DNA of 8,944 nt, from contig JAQVUB010000073.1 in assembly GCA_028699735.1 (NCBI GenBank), positions 1 to 8,944 of the forward strand. Reading direction: 5' to 3'. The notes beneath the pieces were generated by a model that worked only from the letters and a program-made list of their open reading frames with translations, did not search any database and had not been told where the DNA came from. The DNA comes from Lentisphaeria bacterium. Its GTDB lineage: Bacteria; Verrucomicrobiota; Lentisphaeria; Oligosphaerales; Oligosphaeraceae. Of this stretch, positions 1 through 6,196 are shown one piece after another; positions within the stretch are counted from its first letter, which is position 1; each line of letters starts with the position of its first letter. The position numbers and the translations under genes were made by a program.

Positions 1-1
1 G

Positions 2-30
2 GTTAAAAAAGAATTTTACTCCAATATAAT
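2..30 (+). promoter_or_regulatory. Candidate promoter of the first operon
   Basis: A perfect TATAAT sits at 25-30, 28 bases before the first start codon, which predicts a short leader of about 20 bases. The -35 position (2-7, GTTAAA, 17-base spacer) matches the TTGACA consensus at only three of six bases. The window edge prevents seeing any activator site upstream. The stretch is AT-rich, unlike the coding DNA after it. The -10 is seen directly; promoter function is inferred. Confidence 0.4.
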
Positions 31-58
31 AACCTTTCACTGAAAAACCGCTTTTACT

Positions 59-1483
59 ATGGCTGCAATCACTGAAAAACAATTGTTCGAGCTGCTGGAG
101 CCGTTCCGGCAGACGCACCTGCTGCGTTTCTGGAAGTCGCTGACTGCTTCGCAGCAGGAAAATCTGGTGCAGCAGATTTGCAGTGTCGACTGGGCAAAAA
201 CCGTTGGCTGGGTGAAGGCCGCTCTGCAGAATGAAAATCTGCCCATTGCCTTTGATCAGCTGCAGCCGGCACCCTATACGCCCCTGGAACCCGCAACCGC
301 GGCTGACAAGGGCTATCAGGCGACCTGCCGGGAACGGGGTCAGAATCTGCTCAAAGGCGGGAAACTCGCAGGATTTACGGTCGCCGGCGGCCAGGGCACC
401 CGCCTTGGCTACGATGGCCCAAAAGGCACCTTTGCGTTCACCGCACTACGAAAAGCAACCCTGTTTCAGTTCTTTGCCGAATCCATTCTGCGCTATCAGG
501 AAAAATTTTCCTGCGCCCTGCCCTGGTATATCATGACCAGTCCCGCCAATGATCAGGCCACACGCAAATTCTTCACGAAGCAGAAGTATTTCGGACTCTC
601 TCCGGACAATCTGATGTTTTTCACCCAGGGCACCCTGCCCGCCTTTGATCTCGAAGGCAAAGCCATCCTGTCCGCTCCCGACAGCCTGGCTCTTTCCGCC
701 AATGGGCACGGCGGCAGTTTTGCCGCCCTGAAAGACTCCGGGGCACTCGAGGATATGCAGCGCCGCGGCGTATCCATTTTGTCCTACTGGCAAGTGGACA
801 ACCCGCTGGTGAAACTCTTTGATCCCCTGTTTATCGGCATGCATGATCTGACTGGCTCAGAAATGAGCAGCCGGGCGCTGATCAAACGCGATCCGATGGA
901 AAAGCTCGGACATTTCTGCCGTCTGGATAAGCGCACGATCATCGTCGAATACAGCGATATGCCCGAAAAACTGCTCTACGAAACCGATGCTTCCGGAATG
1001 CTGCGCTATCGCGCCGGCAGTCCGGCCATTCATCTGCTCAGCTGCGAATTCATCCAGCGCCTGACCAATGGCTCGCTCGATTTCCAACCCCACCGCGCAC
1101 TCAAAAAAGTCCCCTTTGTCGATGACAGCGGCCTCGAGCAAAATCCTTCACAGCCCAATGCCATCAAACTGGAATTCTTCCTGTTCGATGCACTGCCCCT
1201 GGCAAAAAATCCGCTGATTTTTGCCGCAGACCGCCGCGAACAGTTTGCTCCGATCAAAAATGCCAGCGGCGCGGATTCGGCGGAAAGCTGCCGGGCGGCT
1301 CTGCTGGAACGCTGCGCAAACTGGTTTGACCAGGCCGGAAAACCCTTTCCCCGCAAAAGCGATGGCTCCCCAGACGCCATCGTCGAAATCTCCCCGCGAC
1401 GTTGCGTCGATACCGAAGATTTTCTGGAACAACACACTTTTCTGCCGGCAGTTTCCCGGGGAAAATCCCTGCTGCTGGACTAA
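59..1483 (+). CDS. UAP1-like UDP-N-acetylhexosamine / UDP-sugar pyrophosphorylase (UDPGP family)
   Basis: This 474-residue nucleotidyltransferase should join UTP and a sugar 1-phosphate (probably GlcNAc-1-P, possibly Glc-1-P) to give a UDP-sugar in the cytoplasm. The nucleotide-binding signature AGGQGTRLGYDGPKG lies at residues 109-123. A SANGHGG substrate loop is at 213-219 and VDNPL is at 247-251. VEYSD (296-300), KLEFFLFD (370-377) and EQFAPIKNA (394-402) correspond to the VEYSE, KMEKFVFD and EEFSPLKNA blocks of eukaryotic UAP1. The length is normal for that family and differs from the GlmU type of most bacteria. The start at 59 lacks a clear Shine-Dalgarno sequence but follows a TATAAT by a short leader, so initiation may be weak-SD or SD-independent. 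It leads a tight operon with a lipid A-type acyltransferase, which fits a UDP-GlcNAc supply role. Whether the true substrate is glucose or N-acetylhexosamine cannot be settled by reading alone. Confidence 0.88.
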   Translation: MAAITEKQLFELLEPFRQTHLLRFWKSLTASQQENLVQQICSVDWAKTVGWVKAALQNENLPIAFDQLQPAPYTPLEPATAADKGYQATCRERGQNLLKGGKLAGFTVAGGQGTRLGYDGPKGTFAFTALRKATLFQFFAESILRYQEKFSCALPWYIMTSPANDQATRKFFTKQKYFGLSPDNLMFFTQGTLPAFDLEGKAILSAPDSLALSANGHGGSFAALKDSGALEDMQRRGVSILSYWQVDNPLVKLFDPLFIGMHDLTGSEMSSRALIKRDPMEKLGHFCRLDKRTIIVEYSDMPEKLLYETDASGMLRYRAGSPAIHLLSCEFIQRLTNGSLDFQPHRALKKVPFVDDSGLEQNPSQPNAIKLEFFLFDALPLAKNPLIFAADRREQFAPIKNASGADSAESCRAALLERCANWFDQAGKPFPRKSDGSPDAIVEISPRRCVDTEDFLEQHTFLPAVSRGKSLLLD

Positions 1484-1518
1484 AGGCTCCGACGACCCTT
1501 CAAAAAAGGAGAGGCAAC

Positions 1519-1890
1519 ATGGAAAGCGACCGCTACCTTTTTATTCATCTGGATGACCTGATCGTCCAGCCGGAAGATTCTTCCGCTATGATTCTGCACG
1601 CCTGCAAACGCGGCACCCCATTCCGGGTACAGGCGCTCTGCCAGTTTGACGAGGAGCTGCTGGTGACCCTGACCCAGTGCTCCCCCGATGAAGTGCCCGA
1701 CGATGTACGCTGGCTCGATGTCAGCGAAGTTTCTTTCCGGGATTTGGATGCCTTGCTTCAGGAACGCTGGAAAGCTGGCTATGAACCGGTCGGAACCGTC
1801 ACCAGCACCAGGGATTACGATCCGCTCAAACGTTTCCTTCTGGTGCAGCGCGCAGAAGCCCTCACTGCTCATAAACATAAAAAGTCCTGA
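1519..1890 (+). CDS. Unrecognised 123-residue cytoplasmic protein
   Basis: I do not recognise this family. The open frame extends upstream to 1402 inside the previous gene. I place the start at the ATG at 1519 because an AGGAG at 1507-1511 sits 7 bases before it and the earlier part would overlap the pyrophosphorylase. The protein is small, acidic in its first two thirds (many Asp/Glu, e.g. FDEELL, SPDEVPDD) and basic at the tail (HKHKKS). It has no signal peptide, membrane segment, Cys cluster or obvious catalytic motif. Alternating hydrophobic stretches (YLFIHLDDLIV, LLVTL, VRWLDV) suggest a small alpha/beta domain. It begins 35 bp after the pyrophosphorylase stop and ends 9 bp before the acyltransferase start, so it is almost certainly co-transcribed with both. 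A role in the same envelope pathway is only a guess from position. Confidence 0.75.
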   Translation: MESDRYLFIHLDDLIVQPEDSSAMILHACKRGTPFRVQALCQFDEELLVTLTQCSPDEVPDDVRWLDVSEVSFRDLDALLQERWKAGYEPVGTVTSTRDYDPLKRFLLVQRAEALTAHKHKKS

Positions 1891-1899
1891 GCGGATGAC

Positions 1900-2928
1900 A
1901 TGTGCAATCCATCCGCAAAACATAAATCTACGTCATTAAGAAAACGCCTTGGCGAATTTGTTCTTGACCTGGTGCTCTCCTGCATGCTCTTTTGTTTTGG
2001 CGGGCTTTCCCTGCAAGCTACACGGCGTATTGCCCGGATTTCCGTTTTCCTGGCACGCCCTTTTCTGGGCAGCCTGATCCGGGTCATCGAAGCCAATCTG
2101 AAAGTGGCCTTCCCCGCACTCGACCTGGCGGAAATCCGGGCATTGCGCACAAAAAACCTGCAATTCATGGTGGAGTTCGGCCTGGATTTTCTGCAGGCTC
2201 TGAAGCATCCCGGGCGTCTTGAAGCAAAAATGCGCCCATTCTTCCTGCCTGCCGAGCTGGACATGCCCGGGCAGGCGGGCGTTTTCTGCTCCCCGCACCT
2301 TGGCAACTGGGAGATGCTGATCCATTTTCTGCCTTCATTCGGACGCCCTTTTGTTGTCGTTGCTGCACAATTCAGCAGTCCGAAACTAAACCGGCTGCTG
2401 AATCAGGCCCGTTCCAGCAAAGGTGCCGAAATTATCTCCTCGGCAGGTGCGGCCTTGAAGGTACGCCAGGCCATCCATGAAAAGAAATTTGTGGGATTGC
2501 TGAATGATCAGAATATCAGCCCGAGGCATGGCGGCATCTTCGTCCGCTTTTTTGGATTGCCGGCAGCGACCAGCCGTCTGCCGGCGGCTCTGGCAAGACG
2601 AGAAAATACTTTAATTGCGGCGGCGGCCTGTTGCAAAACCGAGTCCGGCGAATTCGAAATGATTTATCAGCCGCTGCCCAAAACCTCAGATCAATATCAG
2701 AGCGACTGGGAACTGACTGCGGACCTGGTAGCCGCCAACGAAAAACTGATCCGCCAGTATCCGGAACAGTACCTGTGGCTTTACCGGCGCTGGCGCTATC
2801 TGCCCAATAACCTGACCGAAGAACAAAAAAACCGCTTCCCCTTCTACGCACTGCATGGCAAATATCCTTGCCAGAGTGAAATGCTCGACGCCATGAACCA
2901 GGATGCCGATTTACCTAAAGTGAATTGA
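1900..2928 (+). CDS. Lipid A biosynthesis (Kdo2-lipid IVA-type) lysophospholipid acyltransferase, LpxL/HtrB family
   Basis: This 342-residue inner-membrane acyltransferase should transfer an acyl chain to a lipid A precursor or a related glycolipid. After a short basic N-terminus, a hydrophobic anchor lies at about residues 19-40. The catalytic HX4E motif is HLGNWE at 133-138. The family block LLNDQN (200-205) follows, then GGIFVRFFGLPAATSRLPAALA (211-232) and the C-terminal PEQYLWLYRRWR (288-299), equivalent to PEQWLWxHRRWK of LpxL/LpxM/LpxP. Length is typical. The start at 1900 is 9 bp after the preceding stop and has only a weak purine-rich stretch (GAGCGG) before it, so translation may be coupled. 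Its presence shows a diderm envelope. The exact acyl position and the donor cannot be told from sequence. The stop TGA overlaps a TTG in the next reading frame, but that TTG is probably not used. Confidence 0.87.
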   Translation: MCNPSAKHKSTSLRKRLGEFVLDLVLSCMLFCFGGLSLQATRRIARISVFLARPFLGSLIRVIEANLKVAFPALDLAEIRALRTKNLQFMVEFGLDFLQALKHPGRLEAKMRPFFLPAELDMPGQAGVFCSPHLGNWEMLIHFLPSFGRPFVVVAAQFSSPKLNRLLNQARSSKGAEIISSAGAALKVRQAIHEKKFVGLLNDQNISPRHGGIFVRFFGLPAATSRLPAALARRENTLIAAAACCKTESGEFEMIYQPLPKTSDQYQSDWELTADLVAANEKLIRQYPEQYLWLYRRWRYLPNNLTEEQKNRFPFYALHGKYPCQSEMLDAMNQDADLPKVN

Positions 2929-2936
2929 CGCATCCC

Positions 2937-3008
2937 TTTTTTAACAACGAAAAAACACAAAAAGACACGAAATTTTGTGTTTTTTCGTGTCTTTTCGTTG
3001 TAAAAAAA
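2937..3008. repeat. 72-bp near-perfect palindrome of CACGAAA-type units
   Basis: Two 29-base arms, 2944-2972 and 2973-3001, are directly adjacent and match as inverted repeats at 25 of 29 positions. The four differences are A/G transitions, so two become G-U pairs in the plus-strand RNA. Flanking T6 (2937-2942) and A7 (3002-3008) extend the pairing. Each arm is built from degenerate AACACGAAAA/GACACGAAA units, related to the sequence at 8915-8944. It fills most of the gap between the acyltransferase and folB and is open in the folB frame. A hairpin in the mRNA is likely. Whether it attenuates or only stabilises the transcript is unknown. Confidence 0.85.
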
Positions 3009-3023
3009 CAGGATGACCACACG

Positions 3024-3416
3024 ATGAATGATTTATCCTCCATACAGCATTTGGACTGCCTTGATCAAATCCGCATTCCCAACTTGCGCTGTTCTTCCAT
3101 TATTGGATGCAAACCAGAGGAGCGCCTGCTGCCGCAGGCACTTTTGCTGACCCTGACCGTCTTCCTCGATACCCGGGAGGCCGCCGCCAGCGATGACCTG
3201 AATCTGACCGTCAATTACGCGTACCTGAGCAAGGATATCATTGGTTTTGTCAGCCGGTCGACCTGTCAGCTGCTGGAAACTTTGGCCAATCAGCTGGCGG
3301 ATCATTGCCTGGCAGAATATCCGATCATGGCAATCCGCATCAGCATTCTCAAACCCGCCGGCATCGCCACAGCCGATGGCGCCATCCTCGAAATCACACG
3401 CTGCAAAAAATCTTGA
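3024..3416 (+). CDS. folB: Dihydroneopterin aldolase
   Basis: The 130-residue protein should convert 7,8-dihydroneopterin to 6-hydroxymethyl-7,8-dihydropterin plus glycolaldehyde in folate synthesis. The FolB signature GCKPEERLLPQ is at residues 28-38. It is followed by SDDLNLTVNY (56-65), with Tyr65 equivalent to the conserved substrate-site tyrosine, then LLETLAN (83-89) with the conserved Glu85, and KPAGI (110-114) with the catalytic lysine Lys110. Length is normal (about 120-130). I chose ATG 3024, preceded by AGGA at 3010-3013. An in-frame TTG at 2925 would add 33 residues encoded by the palindromic repeat and is unlikely. FolB normally forms a ring of identical subunits. It shares an operon with pyrC, 15 bp downstream, and possibly with the upstream envelope genes if transcription reads through the hairpin. 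Confidence 0.88.
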   Translation: MNDLSSIQHLDCLDQIRIPNLRCSSIIGCKPEERLLPQALLLTLTVFLDTREAAASDDLNLTVNYAYLSKDIIGFVSRSTCQLLETLANQLADHCLAEYPIMAIRISILKPAGIATADGAILEITRCKKS

Positions 3417-3431
3417 ACAGGAGTTTCACCT

Positions 3432-4700
3432 ATGCATCAGGAATATTGTCTCGCCGGTGCCCGCCTGGTTGATCCCCTGCTCTCTCGCGATGAAATCGGA
3501 GACCTGGCCATCCGTGACGGAAAGATTGTCGCAGCAGAAGCCTTGTCCGACGCTGCCATCCGCCTTGATCTGCGCGGCAAAGTCGTTGCGCCCGGCTTTC
3601 TTGATCTGCATGTCCATTTGCGGGAACCCGGACAAACCCATAAAGAAGATATCGTCACAGCCACTCGAGCCGCAGCAGCCGGCGGCTTCACCACCGTGCT
3701 GGCCATGCCAAATACCGCACCGGCGATCGATTCCCCGGAAGCCTTCCGAGAATTCAACAGCCGCCTGCCCGGACGGGCCGTCATCGAGGTCTTGCAGAGC
3801 GTTGCCCTGACCCTCGGCAGAAAAGGCGAACAAGTCACCGATATCAAAGCCCTCAAAGCAGCAGGCGTCACCACACTGACCGACGATGGCAGCACCCCCC
3901 AGGACGAAAAGATCATGCGCAAAGCCATGCTGCTGGCAAAATCCTGCAATCTGCCGGTCATTGACCATTGTGAAGACCTCAGCCTCTCCAAACCCGGCGT
4001 CATGCATGCCGGAAAAATCTCGCAGAAACTCGGTCTTCCCGGACAGCCACGCCTTGCCGAAGAACGCATTGTCGAACGCGACATACGCCTCTGCCGCGAA
4101 ACCGGCTGCCGCATTCATCTGCAGCATCTCAGCTCCGGCGGCTCCGTCCAACTCCTGCGCCAGGCCCGAAAAGAGGGCCTGCCGGTCAGCGGAGAAGTCA
4201 CCCCGCATCACCTGTTCCTGACCGATCAGGCCATCGAAAAATTTGGCACCAATGCCAAAATGGCACCGCCTTTGCGCGAAGAAACCGACCGGCAAATGCT
4301 GATCGAGGCGCTCTGCGACGGAACCATCTGCGCTATTGCCACCGATCACGCACCGCACGCCCCTGACGAAAAAGCACAAAGCATGCTGCAAGCTCCCTTT
4401 GGCATCATTGGACTGGAAGCGGTCGTCCCACTCTGCCTGACCCTGCTCTACCACCAGGGACTGATTTCACTGCCGGAATTGATCGCACGCTTCAGCAGCG
4501 GCCCACGAGCAGTACTGGGGCTCCCGCCGGCTACCCTGACTCCCGGCGCAACTGCTAACCTGACCATCCTCGATCCCGATCACGAGTACCTTCTCGATAC
4601 CGCAAAATTCCACTCAAAATCCCTCAATTGCCCCTGGCAGGGAATCCCCTGCAAAGGAAGCGTTCAGGGCGTCTTCTATCAGGGACAATGCCTTTTGTAA
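3432..4700 (+). CDS. pyrC: Dihydroorotase, class I (zinc amidohydrolase)
   Basis: This 422-residue cytoplasmic enzyme interconverts N-carbamoyl-L-aspartate and dihydroorotate in de novo pyrimidine synthesis. All expected metal and catalytic positions of the class I (Bacillus/Aquifex-like) enzyme are visible. His60 and His62 lie in DLHVHLREPG, where Arg64 binds the carboxylate. Asp152 lies in TDDG, His179 in DHCED, His232 in LQHLSSGGS and Asp305 in ATDHAPH. The substrate-site Asn in AMPNT (91-95) is also present. Length matches the family. AGGAG at 3419-3423 lies 8 bases before ATG 3432, a strong Shine-Dalgarno. It ends only 8 bp from the oppositely oriented oxidoreductase, with no terminator hairpin that I can see, so the transcripts probably overlap. 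No activity-destroying change is seen. It is active on its own or with PyrB, whose gene is not in this window. Confidence 0.95.
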   Translation: MHQEYCLAGARLVDPLLSRDEIGDLAIRDGKIVAAEALSDAAIRLDLRGKVVAPGFLDLHVHLREPGQTHKEDIVTATRAAAAGGFTTVLAMPNTAPAIDSPEAFREFNSRLPGRAVIEVLQSVALTLGRKGEQVTDIKALKAAGVTTLTDDGSTPQDEKIMRKAMLLAKSCNLPVIDHCEDLSLSKPGVMHAGKISQKLGLPGQPRLAEERIVERDIRLCRETGCRIHLQHLSSGGSVQLLRQARKEGLPVSGEVTPHHLFLTDQAIEKFGTNAKMAPPLREETDRQMLIEALCDGTICAIATDHAPHAPDEKAQSMLQAPFGIIGLEAVVPLCLTLLYHQGLISLPELIARFSSGPRAVLGLPPATLTPGATANLTILDPDHEYLLDTAKFHSKSLNCPWQGIPCKGSVQGVFYQGQCLL

Positions 4701-4708
4701 CCACGAAA

Positions 4709-5908
4709 TCAGTCCATCACAGAGATCTTGCGTCCCTGCTGGATGCTTTCCACAATGGATGCTCCGGTCAAAACGGCATAAATGCCGTCCTGGAGAGTCG
4801 GCAGGGAGGCTGCCGGCGGGCAGGCAAAGAGCTCAGCAAAGAGCAGCTTGTCCGCACCGCCATGGCTGCCGCTTTCGCGTTCAATCGGCACCTCCTCGGG
4901 TGTAGCTGAACCGAAACGGAAGATCCTTATGGATTCTTCCGGCACTGCCTTTTGATTATGCAGGTCATCGGTTCGGGACAGATACTGCAGCTGGCGGGCT
5001 TCAATGCGCCCGTTATCCCCCTGAATATGGATGACCTCGCCCTCATAGGATGCATACGCACACAGCGAATACGAGGCAAAAACTCCATTGGCGAAACGAA
5101 TCGATGCGGCAAAGGTGTCTTCAATATCGATATCCGGGGACCAGATGCATAGATCCGGGGTATAGAGGGTCGAGTCAAAGAGGTCATGATCGTATTCGAT
5201 GGCATCCGGACATTCCTGCCGGTGAGCGCATGTATGACAATGTTCGCCGGAAAAGCGGTGCGGAGCCCGGGCACCGTATGCAATCAGTGCTCCCGATGCG
5301 CTCACCTCGACTGCATGCGATTCCAGCAGATAATTCATCTTGTCAAAATGGTGGGAACTCTTGTGCAATTGCAGCCCATTGGACAACGCCCGGCGGGAAT
5401 TCCAGCGCCGGAAATAACTTTTGCCATGCACCTGATCCAGGGTTTCATGATACTCCAGGGAAAGCACCCGCCCGATCGCTCCGCCAGCCAGCAGTTTCTT
5501 CAAAGTGCGGGCCACCGGACGATACCGCGAATTGTGACTGGTCACCGCAAAGACCTCCGGATTGCGCTCCCGGGCTGCCAGAATTTCCCGGCATTGCAGG
5601 CGGTTGATGCACAACGGCTTCTCACAGATCACCCCGATTTTACGATCCAGAGCCCGTACCAAATATTCCGCATGAAAAGCATCCACCGTGCCAATCAGCA
5701 CAAGCTCCGGATGACACGCAGCACACAGCTGATCAAAATCCGTATACTGGGGCACCTGCAGCCCTGCAGCACGGGCAAAACCAGCCATCTTCCCAGCATC
5801 AATATCCATCAGAGCAATGATCTCATGCGTCCCCGCATAACTTTCACAAAGCGCCCTGGCAAAAGCCAGCATCCGCAAACCACACCCGACAATAGCCACT
5901 CGTTTCAT
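4709..5908 (-). CDS. Gfo/Idh/MocA-family NAD(P)-dependent oxidoreductase
   Basis: The 399-residue protein has an N-terminal Rossmann fold starting MKRVAIVGCGLR (GxGxR dinucleotide loop, residues 8-12). The family motif EKPL is at 96-99 and the catalytic-domain motif KSSHHFDKMNYLL is at 183-195, where HxxD supplies the usual catalytic His/Asp pair. SHGGAD (348-353) and the DGIYAVLTGASIVES helix follow near the C-terminus. It probably oxidises or reduces a sugar or polyol derivative; the substrate is unknown. An inserted Cys cluster, C224-X2-C227-X5-C233, sits in the C-terminal domain and may bind metal. The frame opens at 5935, but ATG at 5908 is chosen because AGGAG (5917-5921, read on the minus strand) lies 8 bases before it and the Rossmann strand begins there. 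It is divergent from the regulator gene at 6190, which suggests control by it. No signal peptide is seen. Confidence 0.9.
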   Translation of the reverse strand: MKRVAIVGCGLRMLAFARALCESYAGTHEIIALMDIDAGKMAGFARAAGLQVPQYTDFDQLCAACHPELVLIGTVDAFHAEYLVRALDRKIGVICEKPLCINRLQCREILAARERNPEVFAVTSHNSRYRPVARTLKKLLAGGAIGRVLSLEYHETLDQVHGKSYFRRWNSRRALSNGLQLHKSSHHFDKMNYLLESHAVEVSASGALIAYGARAPHRFSGEHCHTCAHRQECPDAIEYDHDLFDSTLYTPDLCIWSPDIDIEDTFAASIRFANGVFASYSLCAYASYEGEVIHIQGDNGRIEARQLQYLSRTDDLHNQKAVPEESIRIFRFGSATPEEVPIERESGSHGGADKLLFAELFACPPAASLPTLQDGIYAVLTGASIVESIQQGRKISVMD

Positions 5909-5940
5909 TTTGGTTTCTCCTGAACAATAATCCAACCGCT

Positions 5941-5960
5941 TTGTTTCTATTTGTTTCTAT
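5941..5960. promoter_or_regulatory. Tandem 10-bp direct repeat, candidate operator
   Basis: TTGTTTCTAT occurs twice back to back (5941-5950, 5951-5960), and a degenerate third, TCTTTCTAT, is at 5971-5979. Ten-bp spacing puts the copies on the same helical face. They overlap the -10 element and expected start point of the minus-strand promoter, so a bound protein would block transcription of the oxidoreductase. The divergently encoded GntR/LacI-type protein is the obvious candidate to bind. The repeat is seen; the binding is inferred. Confidence 0.5.
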
Positions 5961-5986
5961 TATAATTCATTCTTTCTATAAAACAA
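5959..5986 (-). promoter_or_regulatory. Promoter of the Gfo/Idh/MocA gene
   Basis: Read on the minus strand, a perfect TATAAT lies at 5959-5964. A weaker -35, TTGTTT (5981-5986, three of six matches), is separated from it by 16 bases. Transcription would start near 5952 and give a leader of about 45 bases ending in a strong Shine-Dalgarno. A weak -35 with a perfect -10 is compatible with a regulated promoter. Confidence 0.55.
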
Positions 5987-5995
5987 GCCTGTACA

Positions 5996-6024
5996 TTGAA
6001 AAACGCGCCTGAGCAGAGTAAATT
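5996..6024 (+). promoter_or_regulatory. Candidate promoter of the regulator gene
   Basis: TTGAAA (5996-6001, five of six -35 matches) and TAAATT (6019-6024, four of six -10 matches) are separated by 17 bases. A start near 6031 would give a leader of about 160 bases that contains the whole 9-bp minisatellite. No better match lies closer to the gene. This is a consensus-based reading only. Confidence 0.4.
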
Positions 6025-6072
6025 ATTGAAATCGGTCACTCACCCCCATGATTGTCGTTCATTTCTTAGATT

Positions 6073-6117
6073 GATCGGTCCGATCCGTCCGATCTGTCCG
6101 ATCTGTCCGATCTGTCC
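6073..6117. repeat. Five-copy 9-bp minisatellite (GATCTGTCC)
   Basis: The units are GATCGGTCC (6073), GATCCGTCC (6082) and three identical GATCTGTCC copies (6091, 6100, 6109), followed by a broken GAG. On the minus strand this reads as GGACAGATC repeats. The identical copies at one end and diverged copies at the other suggest growth by slippage from the right side. It lies in the presumed 5' leader of the regulator, 73 bp before its start codon. Nine is a multiple of three, but no real protein covers it. Confidence 0.9.
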
Positions 6118-6184
6118 GAGATAAAAAAACCTGACTGACCGCTTACAAATTATCGAAAAGACTAGTACACGAAGCGGGGATTTT

Positions 6185-6196
6185 GTTCCATGGAAC
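6185..6196. promoter_or_regulatory. 12-bp palindrome centred on the regulator start codon
   Basis: GTTCCATGGAAC is a perfect 12-bp palindrome with the ATG of the regulator at its centre (6190-6192). It could be an autoregulatory dimer site or a small RNA hairpin limiting initiation. A perfect 12-mer palindrome is expected by chance about twice in a window of this size, so position is the only argument for function. Confidence 0.25.

Noticed and set aside
1402..1518. Longer start for the 123-residue protein.
   Set aside because: It would overlap the pyrophosphorylase by more than 80 bases. ATG 1519 has a strong Shine-Dalgarno and clean spacing.
2925..3023. Upstream TTG start for folB, giving a 163-residue protein.
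   Set aside because: The extra residues come from the palindromic repeat and are not part of any FolB. ATG 3024 has an AGGA before it and gives the normal length.
3426..4454. 342-codon open frame on the minus strand across pyrC.
   Set aside because: It is antisense to a dihydroorotase with all catalytic residues intact, and its translation shows no family motif. It arises from codon bias of the real gene.
4699..4708. AACCACGAAA as a third copy of the CACGAAA repeat between pyrC and the oxidoreductase.
   Set aside because: Only ten bases match and part lies in the pyrC stop codon. It could be a remnant or chance, so I did not list it as a repeat.
5186..5923. 245-codon open frame on the plus strand across the oxidoreductase.
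   Set aside because: It is antisense to a clear Gfo/Idh/MocA gene, with low-complexity translation, no domain and no good ribosome site.
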